Shown here: positions 43,962-54,317 of the stretch, piece after piece
Layout: each line of letters opens with the position of its first letter
Position numbering within the stretch: the stretch's first letter is position 1
Source: Bipolaris cookei
Taxonomy: Eukaryota > Ascomycota > Dothideomycetes > Pleosporales > Pleosporaceae
Assembly: GCA_002286855.1 (NCBI GenBank)
Contig: NRSV01000009.1
Coordinates: forward strand, 560,984-624,983
Direction: 5' to 3'
DNA length: 64,000 bases
The notes under the pieces: generated by a model
What the model saw: the letters and a program-made list of their open reading frames with translations, nothing else
The model's database searches: none
Told to the model about the DNA's origin: nothing
Program-made: the position numbers and the translations under genes

Positions 43962-46775
43962 TTACTCGCGCTTAGATGGCCCTTGTTGTGGTGATCCTTG
44001 GCCTCTGTACGGGTTATTAGACCCAGCGCCCCATAGCCTCTCGCCCTCGTCCTCCTCTACTTGCGGTGCACGCGGTCGGCTCCGTGAGCGAGGCGGTGGC
44101 ACCATGGTTTGATAGGAAAACTCTTCTACCTGGCCGGTAGAGATTGAGCTTGGCGAACCAGGCGCTGTGCTACGAGTAGGCCGTGTTGAAGGAGCTGATG
44201 GCGGCGGCGCGAATGAACTCTGGCTGGTAGATGGTACTACTTGGAGTGGCAGGGGCGGTGGTGGGTTCTGACGGCTAGTGTCTACAGAGAGGCGTGGACC
44301 GTATGGAGACAAGGTTGCACCACCCTTGCGTTTTCCAACAGAGCTGACCTTACGCAGCAAACCACGGACTTCATCAATGTCTGGCCTCTGGTCCATGCTT
44401 GGGCGACCGATAGTGCTAGCATCGTCACCACGCGCCTCCCAAGTGTCATCTCGGACTGCGTCATGGCCGGGCCTGCGGTTGTTGAGTGCAGAAATGGCGT
44501 GGCTTTCACCACCAACACCAAGGTAATCAACTCCTGTGGACGCACCAGTATTTTCCTCCTTGGATGGTTTGAGAGGATGCATACGGCTTGCGTCAGCGCT
44601 GTCCTTGTACTTTTGGTACGCAGCAACAGCTTCGGCCGGGGGAACTGCAACAGACCAAGTGGGCTTATCCTGAGAACCAAGAGTAGCATCTCCGCCACCT
44701 GGGCCATTGATAGGAACTTTGCGGAGAGCAACGACCAATGCGCACATGAACTTGGAGCGGCGAGCGGCACGAAGCGATTCGTTGGACCAGTTGCTCTTGT
44801 GTCTGATTTCAACGAGAAGCTCCAACTTGTTCATTTCAGCAATGCTGACAACCTCAATGTCGATATCAGGGTGAAATTCGCGAGCGTTGGCCGGTTCCCG
44901 AACAAATTTGAGCATTTCCAACTTGAGCAGGTTGATATCCTCAAAGGATGTAGCAAAGTCACAGAAGACAGAGACCTGTTCTCGCATAGCCTTGCTTCGG
45001 GTGATGTTTTCCACCCACAATCCGTTCAGAACGATGTTGGGGATCTGGACCGTTTTGCCGTTGCTAACGCGCTTGAAGACTGTGTAGAGCAGCTGAATGT
45101 GTTCGACAGTCAGCTCTGTTGCAGTGATATCAACACGATCACCAATGTCGTACGGGTGTTTGACGAAAAGAAAAATGCAGGAACCGAGAACTTCTTGGGC
45201 GGTAGCAGCGAATACGAAAGACAGGGAAAGGAGAGCAGTAGCCGACGTAGCTAGAGTAGCGCGGAAAGCTGGGGCAAGGAAGGCAATGAAGACGAAGAGA
45301 CAGACGATTAGGGCAATGGTCATGACAAGGCCATCCAGGGCGTTGATTGCCTGGTCAACGTCGTGCATACTGGAGTTGATAGACTTGCGCTGCCTGGCGA
45401 AGTCGGTCACGGTAAGGATCATCTCCTCCAAACTAATGTCGCCGTTTCCGTCGCGGTCGATTGAAGCAAAACATTCCTCAGCTTCTTCCTGGCGATTGGG
45501 TCCCATTACTTCGATAAGGTCCTCTAGGTAAAGCTCGTTCTTGCCTTCGACAACCAAAGACATCCAGATACGCTTGGCAAGTGCCTCAGCACTCTTGTTT
45601 CTCTCGAGGGCGGTAATGACAATGGAGTGAGCCGAGTTGGTATCGAACACCTTCTTGCCAGTGATCTCTGAGGCAATAGTACCGAAGACTGAAGTGATCT
45701 TATCACCAATGCGGCCAGCGTCTCGACCAACTTCCTGAATGAGGCGCAGAGGGGTGCGGCTGCCCGAGCGACCGTGCTTGAAGGTTCCCTTTTTGCTGGA
45801 TAGTCCAAGATCGAGAATTGTGTCCTGGATGATATAATCTTCCTCAGCAAACTCGTTGCAGTAGGCGGGGAACAAGCTTCGCGAAGTGTCGTAGAGTACA
45901 CCAAGAAGGTAGATGTTGCGCTTTGACTCCTTAATCTTGTCATCAAACTGCTTGCGGTGGTAGCTGATACTGATGAGTTGGATGAAGACGCGTTCGGCGA
46001 GGATGATGATGGTACAGACAAGGAGCGCAAGCAGAACCGACTGCATGGGGTCAAGCCAAGATGGATACTTGTCACCAGTTCTGCCAGGGACAGGTCGAAC
46101 GAGCTATGTAAGATTAGCCATGGCATTGTGTATTGATATAAAGACACTTACAGCGGGGAACGTAGCTTGGTTGACGACCATCCATAGAACAAACGACAAA
46201 GACTTTTCCACTGCTCTCAGCAGCTTGACGTACTTCTTGACACCAGGACTAACAACTCCAACCAAAAACTCAAAAATGTTAGGAATGAAGTGAGCCACAA
46301 TCTTCATGACCCAGAAACTCAGCCAGATAATCTCAATCCAGATCCAGAACTTCTTCTGGTTTGTGCCGCTAATCGAGCCTGTGATGGTACCGGTTTGCGA
46401 AAGAATAATGGGAATGGCCAATAGGAGCGCAACCGGTGCAACATAGACCATGTAGCGTGTGACGATACTCCAGTTCAAGATCTTGGTGTAGAGCCTGCCC
46501 ATACGATTGAGAGCAGTCTTTTCTTCCTGGTCGCGGGGAGGTATGGGCGCACCCGTCCTCTCATCTATCGCGGCCAACTTTCTGCGCCCGCGCGTGAACA
46601 TGTGTGGCCTCTCGGCCTTTTCGTTGTGGGCATTGGAAGGCGACTGCGAAGGCGTGTGACTGACGACAGTCTCGAGAGGTATGTTTGTTGCGTGGTTGTC
46701 CATGCCGGCGTTGTTTATGGGCTGAAAGCCTTGACTGGAGAGTCGGAAAGACCTCGAGGACCGCTTACTTGTCAT
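43962..46775 (-). CDS. EF-hand mechanosensitive channel, MscS/Msy type
   Basis: Two exons (46775-46152, 46103-43962) join in frame over a 48-nt intron to 921 residues. The first ATG is at 46775; the open frame extends upstream only with a TTG. After a Ser-rich N-terminus there are several hydrophobic helices (MVYVAPVALLLAIPIIL, FWIWIEIIWLSFWVMKIV, LLALLVCTIIILAERV), then an EF-hand loop DRDGNGDISLEE at about 424-435. The MscS domain follows: a pore-lining Ala/Gly-rich helix (LATSATALLSLSFVFAATAQEVLGS), the beta domain with HPYDIGDRVDI and VQIPNIVLNG, then a disordered 250-residue Pro/Ser tail. In S. pombe, Msy1 and Msy2 of this family sit in the ER and limit calcium influx on hypo-osmotic shock. 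Confidence 0.92.
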
Positions 46776-48162
46776 AGAGGAGATTCGGTGGGGGTTAGTA
46801 GGAGCAAGTCCGTTTGCCGACAAGACGCGGGCAAGCCGTGAATATGAATGCGAGCCGCGTAATTGGAGGGTACGTGGATGTACCCAGAGACAGCTAGCTG
46901 GTCAAGTATGTGCGTCAAGCACCTTTAACTAGGCGAATTTGTGGAGCGATCGATATAGTGGAGAGATGGGGTACGGACAGCAATTCGACGAAGGCCTGCC
47001 GTCAATCTCTATGTACGGTAAAGAAGAAAAGGAAAAAAGAAACAGGCGAACGAGTGAAAAAGCCTTTCAGGGCACAACGACAGCGGCGAGGAGGGAAAAG
47101 AGCGAGCAAAGAAAGTTAGAAATAGCAAGGAGCAACTCTTGGAGTCGAGGCGTTGGACTGACACCAGGCATGCAGGGATGGTCTAGTGGGAAAGCCACAG
47201 ACCGGGATATGAAACCCCGCTAGCACTCGCCACAGCGAATCACGGAATAGGCCTATGGCCTCTGCTGGCCGCACAATATCCCGTTATCCGTCGGTTTCAT
47301 GGGCGACACTGGGCAAACCTCGAGACTATTGCTTCATCACGAGCTGGTTGTTGTATGCTGTGCAATAGAGTTGTTTGCCGACCCCTAGGTTGTGCCAGGC
47401 AGGATGGTGGTCCCGAGGATCGGCTATCCCTGGCGTGGATCCATTCTGGCCAACGAGTTTGGGCGAAGCTGCGTATCAATAGGCCTCAACAATGCCACTA
47501 CAGCCGGTACATGGACGCCTCCCTCCAGACCAGCCTGCACTATGCTCCACGGGCCATGCAGCTATGATACGTGCAATCGGGTGTCATTGCCGTAACATTG
47601 CGGCGTCGCCTGTACAGACGGTTCCAAAGAGCCGCCCCACGCCATAGTCTTGCCGGGTGAAACCTCGGTGCAAAGTAATTTGGCAGCGGCTATACTCTAC
47701 CAATGCTCTATTCATAGTGCTGCTCTTTGGCTCTAGTGGCAAGGGACGAGCCAAAGAATTTTTTTTCCAAGAAAGCTGCGCCGACGGTCATAGCCGACAT
47801 TGCACTGTGCAGCTCGTATGTGCATCGACAAGTACAGTAAGTATCTAGCCCACAGACTCGCCTATCCCCGGGTGGAGTCGTCTCCAAATCGAGAACCTGT
47901 CCACGTAATCGCTTCCCCTATCGAGCTGCATCCTCTGTCTGTTTCAGCCGCATGGCGGGGCTTCCAGGCACAATTTGCTTTTTACTGGCTGCATGTCTGT
48001 GGCGTCGGGGCCATCCTTGCACCCTGCCAAAACCACCTCTTTATTTTCTATACTCAACACCATCCATCAGCGCTGCACAGAAGGGAGAAAAGAAGACTGA
48101 ATGCAAGCTAGACGGCTTACCGTGTTGTTAGGACTGCAGATCAAGAGGCAAACCTCTGTTGA

Positions 48163-48375
48163 TCAGCCGCTAGCGGTACCCATTCGCTTAGTAGGGCTCA
48201 AGCCGCTGCCGTCACCGACCGAGTCTTCGATGCCAGTCATGATCCCCGCGAACACGAAGATCAACACAAACACGAGCATACAGAGTGCTCCTGCTCCTAC
48301 ACCACAGCAATACCTACCACATGCGGGGACAAGTACTGTGCACACAATTGTGCATGCGTCCCGAAAATCCAGCAT
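48163..48375 (-). CDS. Possible small one-TM protein
   Basis: A 70-residue frame from ATG 48375 with a hydrophobic stretch (GVGAGALCMLVFVLIFVFAGIM) preceded by paired cysteines and followed by a polar tail. It could equally be the last exon of a longer decayed gene. No family is recognised and splice support is absent. Confidence 0.2.
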   Translation of the reverse strand: MLDFRDACTIVCTVLVPACGRYCCGVGAGALCMLVFVLIFVFAGIMTGIEDSVGDGSGLSPTKRMGTASG

Positions 48376-49799
48376 GAACCATTCTTACGCCATGTCATCG
48401 CAGATCTTGTCACACATCCTGGACTCCGCTCATGTCTCCACGTGCCCTACCGAACTACTCCACTCCTGCTCTCATTTCATCACACCTGCAAGATTTCCAG
48501 GTGTTAATGCTTGAACTACTTAAACATCCATGGGTTTTGTAGACGTCATCCCGCCCGTCAGTGGGCTAGTGCGGCGAAGCCAGGTGTCTGCTCTCTAGTC
48601 TCGTCTTCTTCACCGCCATTATTCAAAGTCTGGTATAAATAATTTCTGACGGCGAGACAAACTCTCATTAAGGCCTGCTGTATGCGCTTTTTAAAAAAAG
48701 CTGATACATGGTAGGTATCATGTAGTAGTGCACTGTGGTTCAAATTCATACGAGATAGAGCAACAAAGAATTACCGCAATTCGGGCAACCTTGATATGGC
48801 TCGAGTGACTATTCGATACGCTCACAATGACGATGTGGCCTAGTTCGCTTGTTTCGCTATTGTAGTATGACGCACATTCTTCGTGTGTATCGGTACTGCA
48901 GCTCTAATCCTGATGACATACTTACTCTGTCAAGGCTTTACCTACAGTGCTGGTTCTATGATCTTCGAAGTCTAACTTCTTGCAAACTCACAACGCTACT
49001 TTTGTGGTCCATGTCTCTCTCGTTTCGGTCTAAAATCCCTCTATAATTGAGAAGTTGCCGAGCGTTTCTGCATCCGGTGGATGGAAGTCTATTCCCATGT
49101 ACACCGCTTCTATTTTCGGAAGCTTTAGTATTACTAAAATCTGATGCAGATAAAAAAATAAAACAAAACAAAAGATAATTTATACACCCAAGATCGAGAC
49201 CTCTGACTTGGAGACTTACTAAATTGAAGACCATTACTGCAATCTATACCGTCACGTGGGATCACACCTGCCCCGTTACACTGCACGTGATAGGTTTGCA
49301 ACTTCACAGTGTCTGCCCAGCGTTGAGATTTGGGGAAACCGAGTAGATAATTCTATCTAAACCTCTAATGTTGTTCCTAGGTGTTTATGCCTTAGTAGAA
49401 AATAAGTTGTGTTTCGTATTACTCTTCTGCGGCACAATAGACGTTCCATCACACTTTTATATCCTTCATGGTCTGGTAAACGACAGCGACTAAGCATTGT
49501 ACACGGAAAAAAGAAATCCCACGCTGTTTCACATGTTCTTCTCATCTCAACGCTTCTCTGGCAAAGTTCATAGTTCACATCACTGCTACTTTGAATTCAA
49601 TCTTCCTCGGGTCTTTGATCGCAGTGACCTGACGGTGTGACCTCGGAAAGCGTCATTGAGTCTGCGCAGTAGCTCCTGCAGCGGAGCAAAATATACCAAA
49701 GCTAAGTGGACCATCAAAACCCATGAAGTGGGTCTGCCCTAGTCCGACCAATCCGGCATGTACGTAGCTGCCGCAACGCATGACATCTGACACGACGGG

Positions 49800-49832
49800 T
49801 ATCGCTACCATTTTACAATTGCAGTAGCGATA
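49800..49832. repeat. Perfect 9-bp hairpin
   Basis: TATCGCTAC (49800-49808) is matched by GTAGCGATA (49824-49832) with a 15-nt AT-rich loop, 350 bases from the transposon end. It may be a remnant of a small inverted-repeat element. Confidence 0.5.
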
Positions 49833-50185
49833 TTTTGCAGACTACAAAGCACCTCTCTCAGCCTCTCCAACTGGCCTGGTTTCTCAATCCAACAATATCG
49901 CCACCCATGATGTCAACAAGCATTCTGCTTCGCCACCCCTCAAAAAAACATGCACTGCATGCAGAAGATCTATTCCTGCTACAGAACGGCCGGGGCGTAT
50001 GCATGTCCAGCCTCGCTGGCAATGCCATGTGGAGACACAGCTCACGCGGGCGGGCGGATCTAAACCCATGTAGGTCTAAGCTAGAGCACTCGGTTTTCAA
50101 TTACGTGGGCTTTGGGGCACACTTAGTATTGTTACAAACTCAGGGTTTAATATGGTAAATAATAGTTAATCTAACTAAAATTATA

Positions 50186-50241
50186 ACGTACCTCATGGAC
50201 GAGTTGCCCACACGGGCGAGTTGTCCACTTTTGCCAAGTCC
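50186..50241 (+). repeat. Left terminal inverted repeat, with a duplicated module
   Basis: Begins ACGTACCTCA, then carries 17 extra bases (50196-50212) before CGGGCGAGTTGTCCAC. The extra bases repeat the next module with two changes (tGGaCGAGTTGCCCAC), so the left end is longer than the right. Confidence 0.85.
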
Positions 50242-50313
50242 TCACCAAAACTACACCATTCTGGCGCAAAATAGCCCACTTTGGACCTATATGCTACAAT
50301 ATGATACAAGATC

Positions 50314-52015
50314 TTATTCAGAGTCTACTTCTACTACTTTCTTACACGTACGCACGTTATGCCCAGTCTTATTGCATAGTCTACACCGTCGTTGAGATAG
50401 TTCACCTACTTCAGCGCGTACCCGCTTCTTTAGCTTCTTCCCATCACTACGCGCCCCAAAATCCTTGAGAGTAGCTAGGCACTCTCCATCTTCAATTGTC
50501 AAGGTTCCCTCTACCTGAATCTGCTTTCTTTTATGCGATTTACGGCGTGTGGCGGCCTCGTTAGCTGCTCAAAGCTTAGCTATTTCCCGTTGTGCCAACG
50601 CCAGCTTATGCGCTATAATTGCAGCCCCCTTTGAAACTTTTTCAAAGGCCTCTACCATAGATGTTGGCGAACTTCCTAGGTGCCTCTGAACCCTTGCCTT
50701 CACAAGCGCTGATTGCGACCCTAGTTCAAGGGTATTACTTGGGGTTTGCGACTGCTAGGGCCCATTATTGGGTAGTGGTGGCGATGGAGTACGCAACTGG
50801 ACATCAAGGGCTAATATAACCCGTTCTGGGTCGAATGGGACCAATCCAGCGCCTCGAAACCCTCAAAACTCTCCTTGGATATTACTAGAAGTAATCGAGG
50901 CGTCAAAGGCACGCTTAAAGCAAGGCAGGAACTCTTGTTTTGCAATATGGCTGATTTGGCTGCACATAAGTGTTTCGACTTGGCGCCCATGTGCCTGCTT
51001 TAAAGGGGCAAAAAAAAGAAAGCCCACATCTAGTGGCTGTAAGAGGTGATACGAGTGCGGAGGTATGCAAAGACTAAAAATCTTGTTATTCTTGCAGTAG
51101 TTCTGGAAATCCAGCGAGTTGTGCCTCTCATAGCCGTCAATAACGAGCAGTCGGTGGCTACCAACTACCTTCTTCTTTGTATGCGCATCAAAGTGCTTCA
51201 ACCACTCAAGACCAAGCTCATTAGTCGTCCAGCTGTTATCAGAGACCGCAATAACCCAGTCGTGGGGTATATCGCCGTCCTTGTACCAGCTTGAGAGATG
51301 GTGGCGCGCATTGAAGATAATGAAGGGTGGAATAGTCCACCGGATTGCATTGATGCCCTGAATGACTGTTGCCCACACTGTTGCCTGGCTGGATAGCCTT
51401 TGGCCGTATAAGTCTCTCTGAAGCTGTAAAAACTGCTCCAACGGTAATCTGGCCCATTATGAAGCCCGTCTCGTCAAAGTTGTACGTGTCGTCATCTTGG
51501 ATGCCGTACTTGGCTTTCGTATTAGATACTAGGCTAAACCAGGCGCGTATAATCTTGGAATCTTCACAGAGGGCTCTTTTGCAATTGTACTTGCGACTAA
51601 ACTTCATTGTAAGCTCAGGGCGGCGTTTAACGAACGTACTGGGCCAGTTTAAGCCAACCTGGCCCATTTTACGCTCAGCGCGCAAGGAATTAGCCATATC
51701 AGCCACAGCTGCAAGTCTAGGGGAAAATCCACACGACATAAGCTCAAGTGTATGCTTAGAAATTACATCCTCCTCAAGCTTAGTTAGATTACTTGAATTT
51801 GGCGTGCAACCTGTACGTGAAGGTCGTCCAGCGCGTCGATTGCTTAGTGTTTTCCGCATGACGTTGTACATAGCTGCAGCGCGTCGCTTTGAGAGAGTTA
51901 GGTTTTGTTTGAGAGCCTGAATGGCAAGCTGTATCTGACGTTCAGTAGAAGGCTGTAAGTGCTGTTGTTGTTGTGATATTGAGGTAGTGTAGGTGTTTTG
52001 GTAGGGGCTTGGCAA
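50314..52015 (-). pseudogene. Transposase of the pogo/Fot1 element (broken)
   Basis: The first frame (from 52015) holds a Gln-rich N-terminus, a helix-turn-helix (IQLAIQALKQNLTLSKRRA) and a CENP-B/Tc5-like region (LNWPSTFVKRRPELTMKF). It then gives the first acidic residue of the DDE triad in YNFDETGF. Near 51373-51380 two bases appear lost and the frame shifts to 51441-50863, which has the second Asp (LLVIDGYERHNS) and the third (LLQPLDVG). TGA at 50865-50863, TAG at 50757-50755 and TGA at 50571-50569 interrupt the rest. The C-terminus (50502-50314) keeps a CCHC knuckle CRLCNKTGHNVRTC. No ATG is in frame before residue 49; the frame begins with TTG. It is a dead copy by at least four lesions. 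Confidence 0.9.
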
Positions 52016-52043
52016 AAGTGGGCAACTCGCCCGTGAGGTACGT
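52005..52043 (-). repeat. Right terminal inverted repeat
   Basis: Read on the minus strand it is a 39-bp repeat starting ACGTACCTCACGGGCGAG and ending in TTTTGCCAAGCCC. It matches the left end with two substitutions once the 17-base insertion there is skipped. Confidence 0.88.
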
Positions 52044-52045
52044 TA

Positions 52046-53218
52046 ACAACTGTTAATTACATCCTCTTGTCTACCTGTATTAGCCTACTAGCGGTAACAG
52101 AGTTAGATAACTGCAGATAGCGGGGTGGTGGATTGGTGGCCGAGAGCCCAAATGGCCGAAGACCTAGTACGCCAGCTTTGTGTGGGTGGAGAATACAATC
52201 CCGAAAGAAAAAGACTAAGCTACTCTCAGAACCCGAGCATATCGCAACACACCGACATTCATTCCTCACACGATTCCCGGCCGCCTGTACGGCCCCCCAC
52301 ACGCTAGGATCACGGCGTTGTGGGAAGATGTTGATACCAGCTGACTGCGAGGCTTACGCCACTGACGAAAGGGAACAAGACCGATTATTCGGTGTGCGAC
52401 TGAGTACTTTGAGCTTCCCCGTTTTCTTCTTCTTCTCTTCTACCCTGTCATCTGTCACTCGTATTCCTCCGACGGGGTTCAACGTTCCAGCCGGACAAAA
52501 AAAGTAAACGCTTGGGATTAGTACGAACGACTGGCTATCGCTGGGTTTTTCTTGCCAACGGATCCAGATTCTCACCGACACTTTAAACCAAGAGTACATA
52601 TCAACAAGAAAGGACTCCACCTTTGCAACTACCCTCTCATCCAACCAAACTCGACCTCGCCAATTTCCCCTCTTTATTACCCGTTTGTGCAAAAAATAAG
52701 CATAAATTATACTTGTTGGCCCCCTCCCCGTACGCGTGCAAGAAAAAAAGCAGACCCTGGAACCGAGTTCAAAGAGATACGCGCGCGCACGCTCAGCACA
52801 CTCAAATTCGCAATTTAACCCTCTAATAAACGTGTTCATTTTCCGTATTTTGCATCCCCTGCTACCCCTTCATATCTCAAACTCCGACCTACTTTCACCT
52901 ATATTACTGCGCTACTCTTTCTTCTCCTCTTTCCCGCTTTACCAAAAGAGCTGCAAAAACACACACACACACCACCGCCACTACTGCGAACTGCACGCGC
53001 AAACCGAAAAAAGCACACGCGCCATCCTGCGAACCACCTGTTCACAACACACATACACTTCTGTCTCTCTCCACACACACAAACGCCCCCGAAACAAGCG
53101 AGTCAGTCAACCACCTCCAAACCCCACACTCGCAAACCAAACACGTCACACCCTATCTGCGATCTCACACCAGCCAATCAACCACAACACACTCTACAAA
53201 ACAACAACGGCAGCAGCA
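52046..53218. other. Intergenic and long CA-rich leader
   Basis: Sequence right of the transposon. From about 52650 to 53210 it is rich in C and A with ACACAC runs and few G, like the 5' leader and promoter of a highly transcribed fungal gene. A long plus-strand frame (52736-53428) exists here because of that composition and is in frame with the small ORF at 53219. Confidence 0.5.
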
Positions 53219-53428
53219 ATGGGCAAAGACTCTTCCTTCCGCATCTGCATCGCCTTCCTCCTCATAGTCCAACTCGCATGCTGGTCCCTGACCCTCCTCG
53301 ACCTACTGCACCCTGGCAAACCGCACGCAGTAATGCGCAATATCATAGACCTGGTCTCGCTCTTTTTCTCACGCCAGTCGACAACCGCGCTGCTGAGCTA
53401 TCGCGATATCAAGGCGCTGATGTACTGA
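53219..53428 (+). CDS. Small one-TM protein, hypothetical (69 aa)
   Basis: ATG at 53219 sits in a good context (GCAGCAATGG) after a long CA-rich leader. The 69 residues contain one hydrophobic segment (ICIAFLLIVQLACWSLTLLDLL), then a His/Pro turn and an amphipathic helix (AVMRNIIDLVSLFFSRQ). The first helix could be a membrane anchor or an uncleaved signal. No family is recognised. I call it because of the start context, the leader and the G+C jump at the ATG. A longer N-terminus in the same frame is unlikely because the upstream residues are low complexity. Confidence 0.45.
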   Translation: MGKDSSFRICIAFLLIVQLACWSLTLLDLLHPGKPHAVMRNIIDLVSLFFSRQSTTALLSYRDIKALMY

Positions 53429-54317
53429 GTGAAGGGACTTCCGCACTCATGGAGCCATGTCACACGACATGGTACGATTGATATGATAACCACGGATTTA
53501 CTTTCTCTTTTATATTTCGTCTAAGTTGTTTTTTTTGGTTGGAAGGGGGGATTTATTACGGGATCTTTGTTATACAAATTTGGGAAAGGGACGGTTGGGA
53601 AGCAAGTGCAGAGGGGAGAGAGAGAGAGTGTGTGTGCCACGTGAGTACAACTCGATACCACCCGCGCCGTCCCCATCATATAGGACAAAGGCTGAGGTGG
53701 AAAGAAGCGAGTGAGGGATACCCGAGCAAAAGCTACAGAGCCGAGCCGCGTAGCGGAGGAGGCAAGAAAGAGAGGAAGAAGAAGAAGAAGAAGAAGAGAA
53801 GCGAATAGAAACGCAGATACCAAAGAGACGTCGACAGAGAAAGAGCGACAATTACTAGAGGAGTAATTTTGGTCATTGTAGTAGCTTCATCTCGATTGAA
53901 TACCAAGTTCAACCTTTTCACTTCATGATCGACACTCTATGTCCTGTATATGATGCTCCTTCCCCCGCTAAAAAGAAAAACCAGCCGCCCAAACAGAGTC
54001 TCTTATTGCACAAAAAGGGAACATGCTTCTTTCTTCAGGCAATGGGGCCCCGGATTGTCCTTTTCTGCTAATTTGCATTTGATTCAATGCTGATAACAAT
54101 CTGCACTCCCCCCCCCCCAAAGCATGTGTGCATACGTATATGACTTTGACCAACACAAAAAAAAGTTATAGCGATTGTTGCTGATGGAAAAAAAGAGGGC
54201 GGAATGCTCGCCGACAAAAATACACCCCAACGCCGTGTAAAACACCGACGAGAATGCAATTGATAGGAGTGGTGTGGAATGGTTCGAAAAAAAAATTGAG
54301 TTTTATGAATGTGAGAA
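53429..54317. other. Intergenic with purine repeats
   Basis: No gene is seen. It contains a GA/GT run at 53615-53636 and a GAAGAA run at 53775-53802, which produce long spurious Ser- or Lys-rich frames on both strands. Confidence 0.55.

Larger units (their letters stand above)
46776..50185. other. Gene-poor stretch of 3.4 kb next to the transposon
   Basis: No gene is supported. Short frames on both strands lack motifs. The only one with protein-like features is a 70-codon minus-strand frame (48375-48163) with one Cys- and Gly-rich hydrophobic segment. Sequence after 48500 becomes AT-rich. A perfect hairpin (49800-49832) lies near the transposon. This kind of low-density block is common around repeats in these genomes. 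Confidence 0.5.
50186..52043 (-). mobile_element. pogo/Fot1-type DNA transposon, decayed copy (1858 bp)
   Basis: The element is bounded by inverted terminal repeats starting ACGTACCTCA and lies between TA dinucleotides (50184-50185 and 52044-52045), the target duplication of Tc1/mariner-pogo elements. The transposase is on the minus strand with helix-turn-helix, CENP-B-like and DDE regions and a CCHC knuckle, but is broken by a frameshift and several stops. It cannot move on its own protein. It could still be mobilised by a relative because both ends remain. Confidence 0.9.

Noticed and set aside
44241..45254. 337-codon plus-strand frame
   Set aside because: Lies entirely opposite the MscS domain of the channel gene, which is strongly supported on the minus strand.
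47165..47225. tRNA-like stretch with GGTCTAGTGGGAAAGCC
   Set aside because: Only a D-arm-like piece is present; no acceptor or T-arm pairing could be made.
52736..53210. Long upstream extension of the 69-residue ORF
   Set aside because: Translation is Thr/His/Asn-rich low-complexity from CA-rich leader; the ATG at 53219 has the better context.
53521..53851. Ser-rich and Lys-rich frames of about 90-100 codons on both strands
   Set aside because: Produced by GAA/GA simple repeats; no start context or motif.
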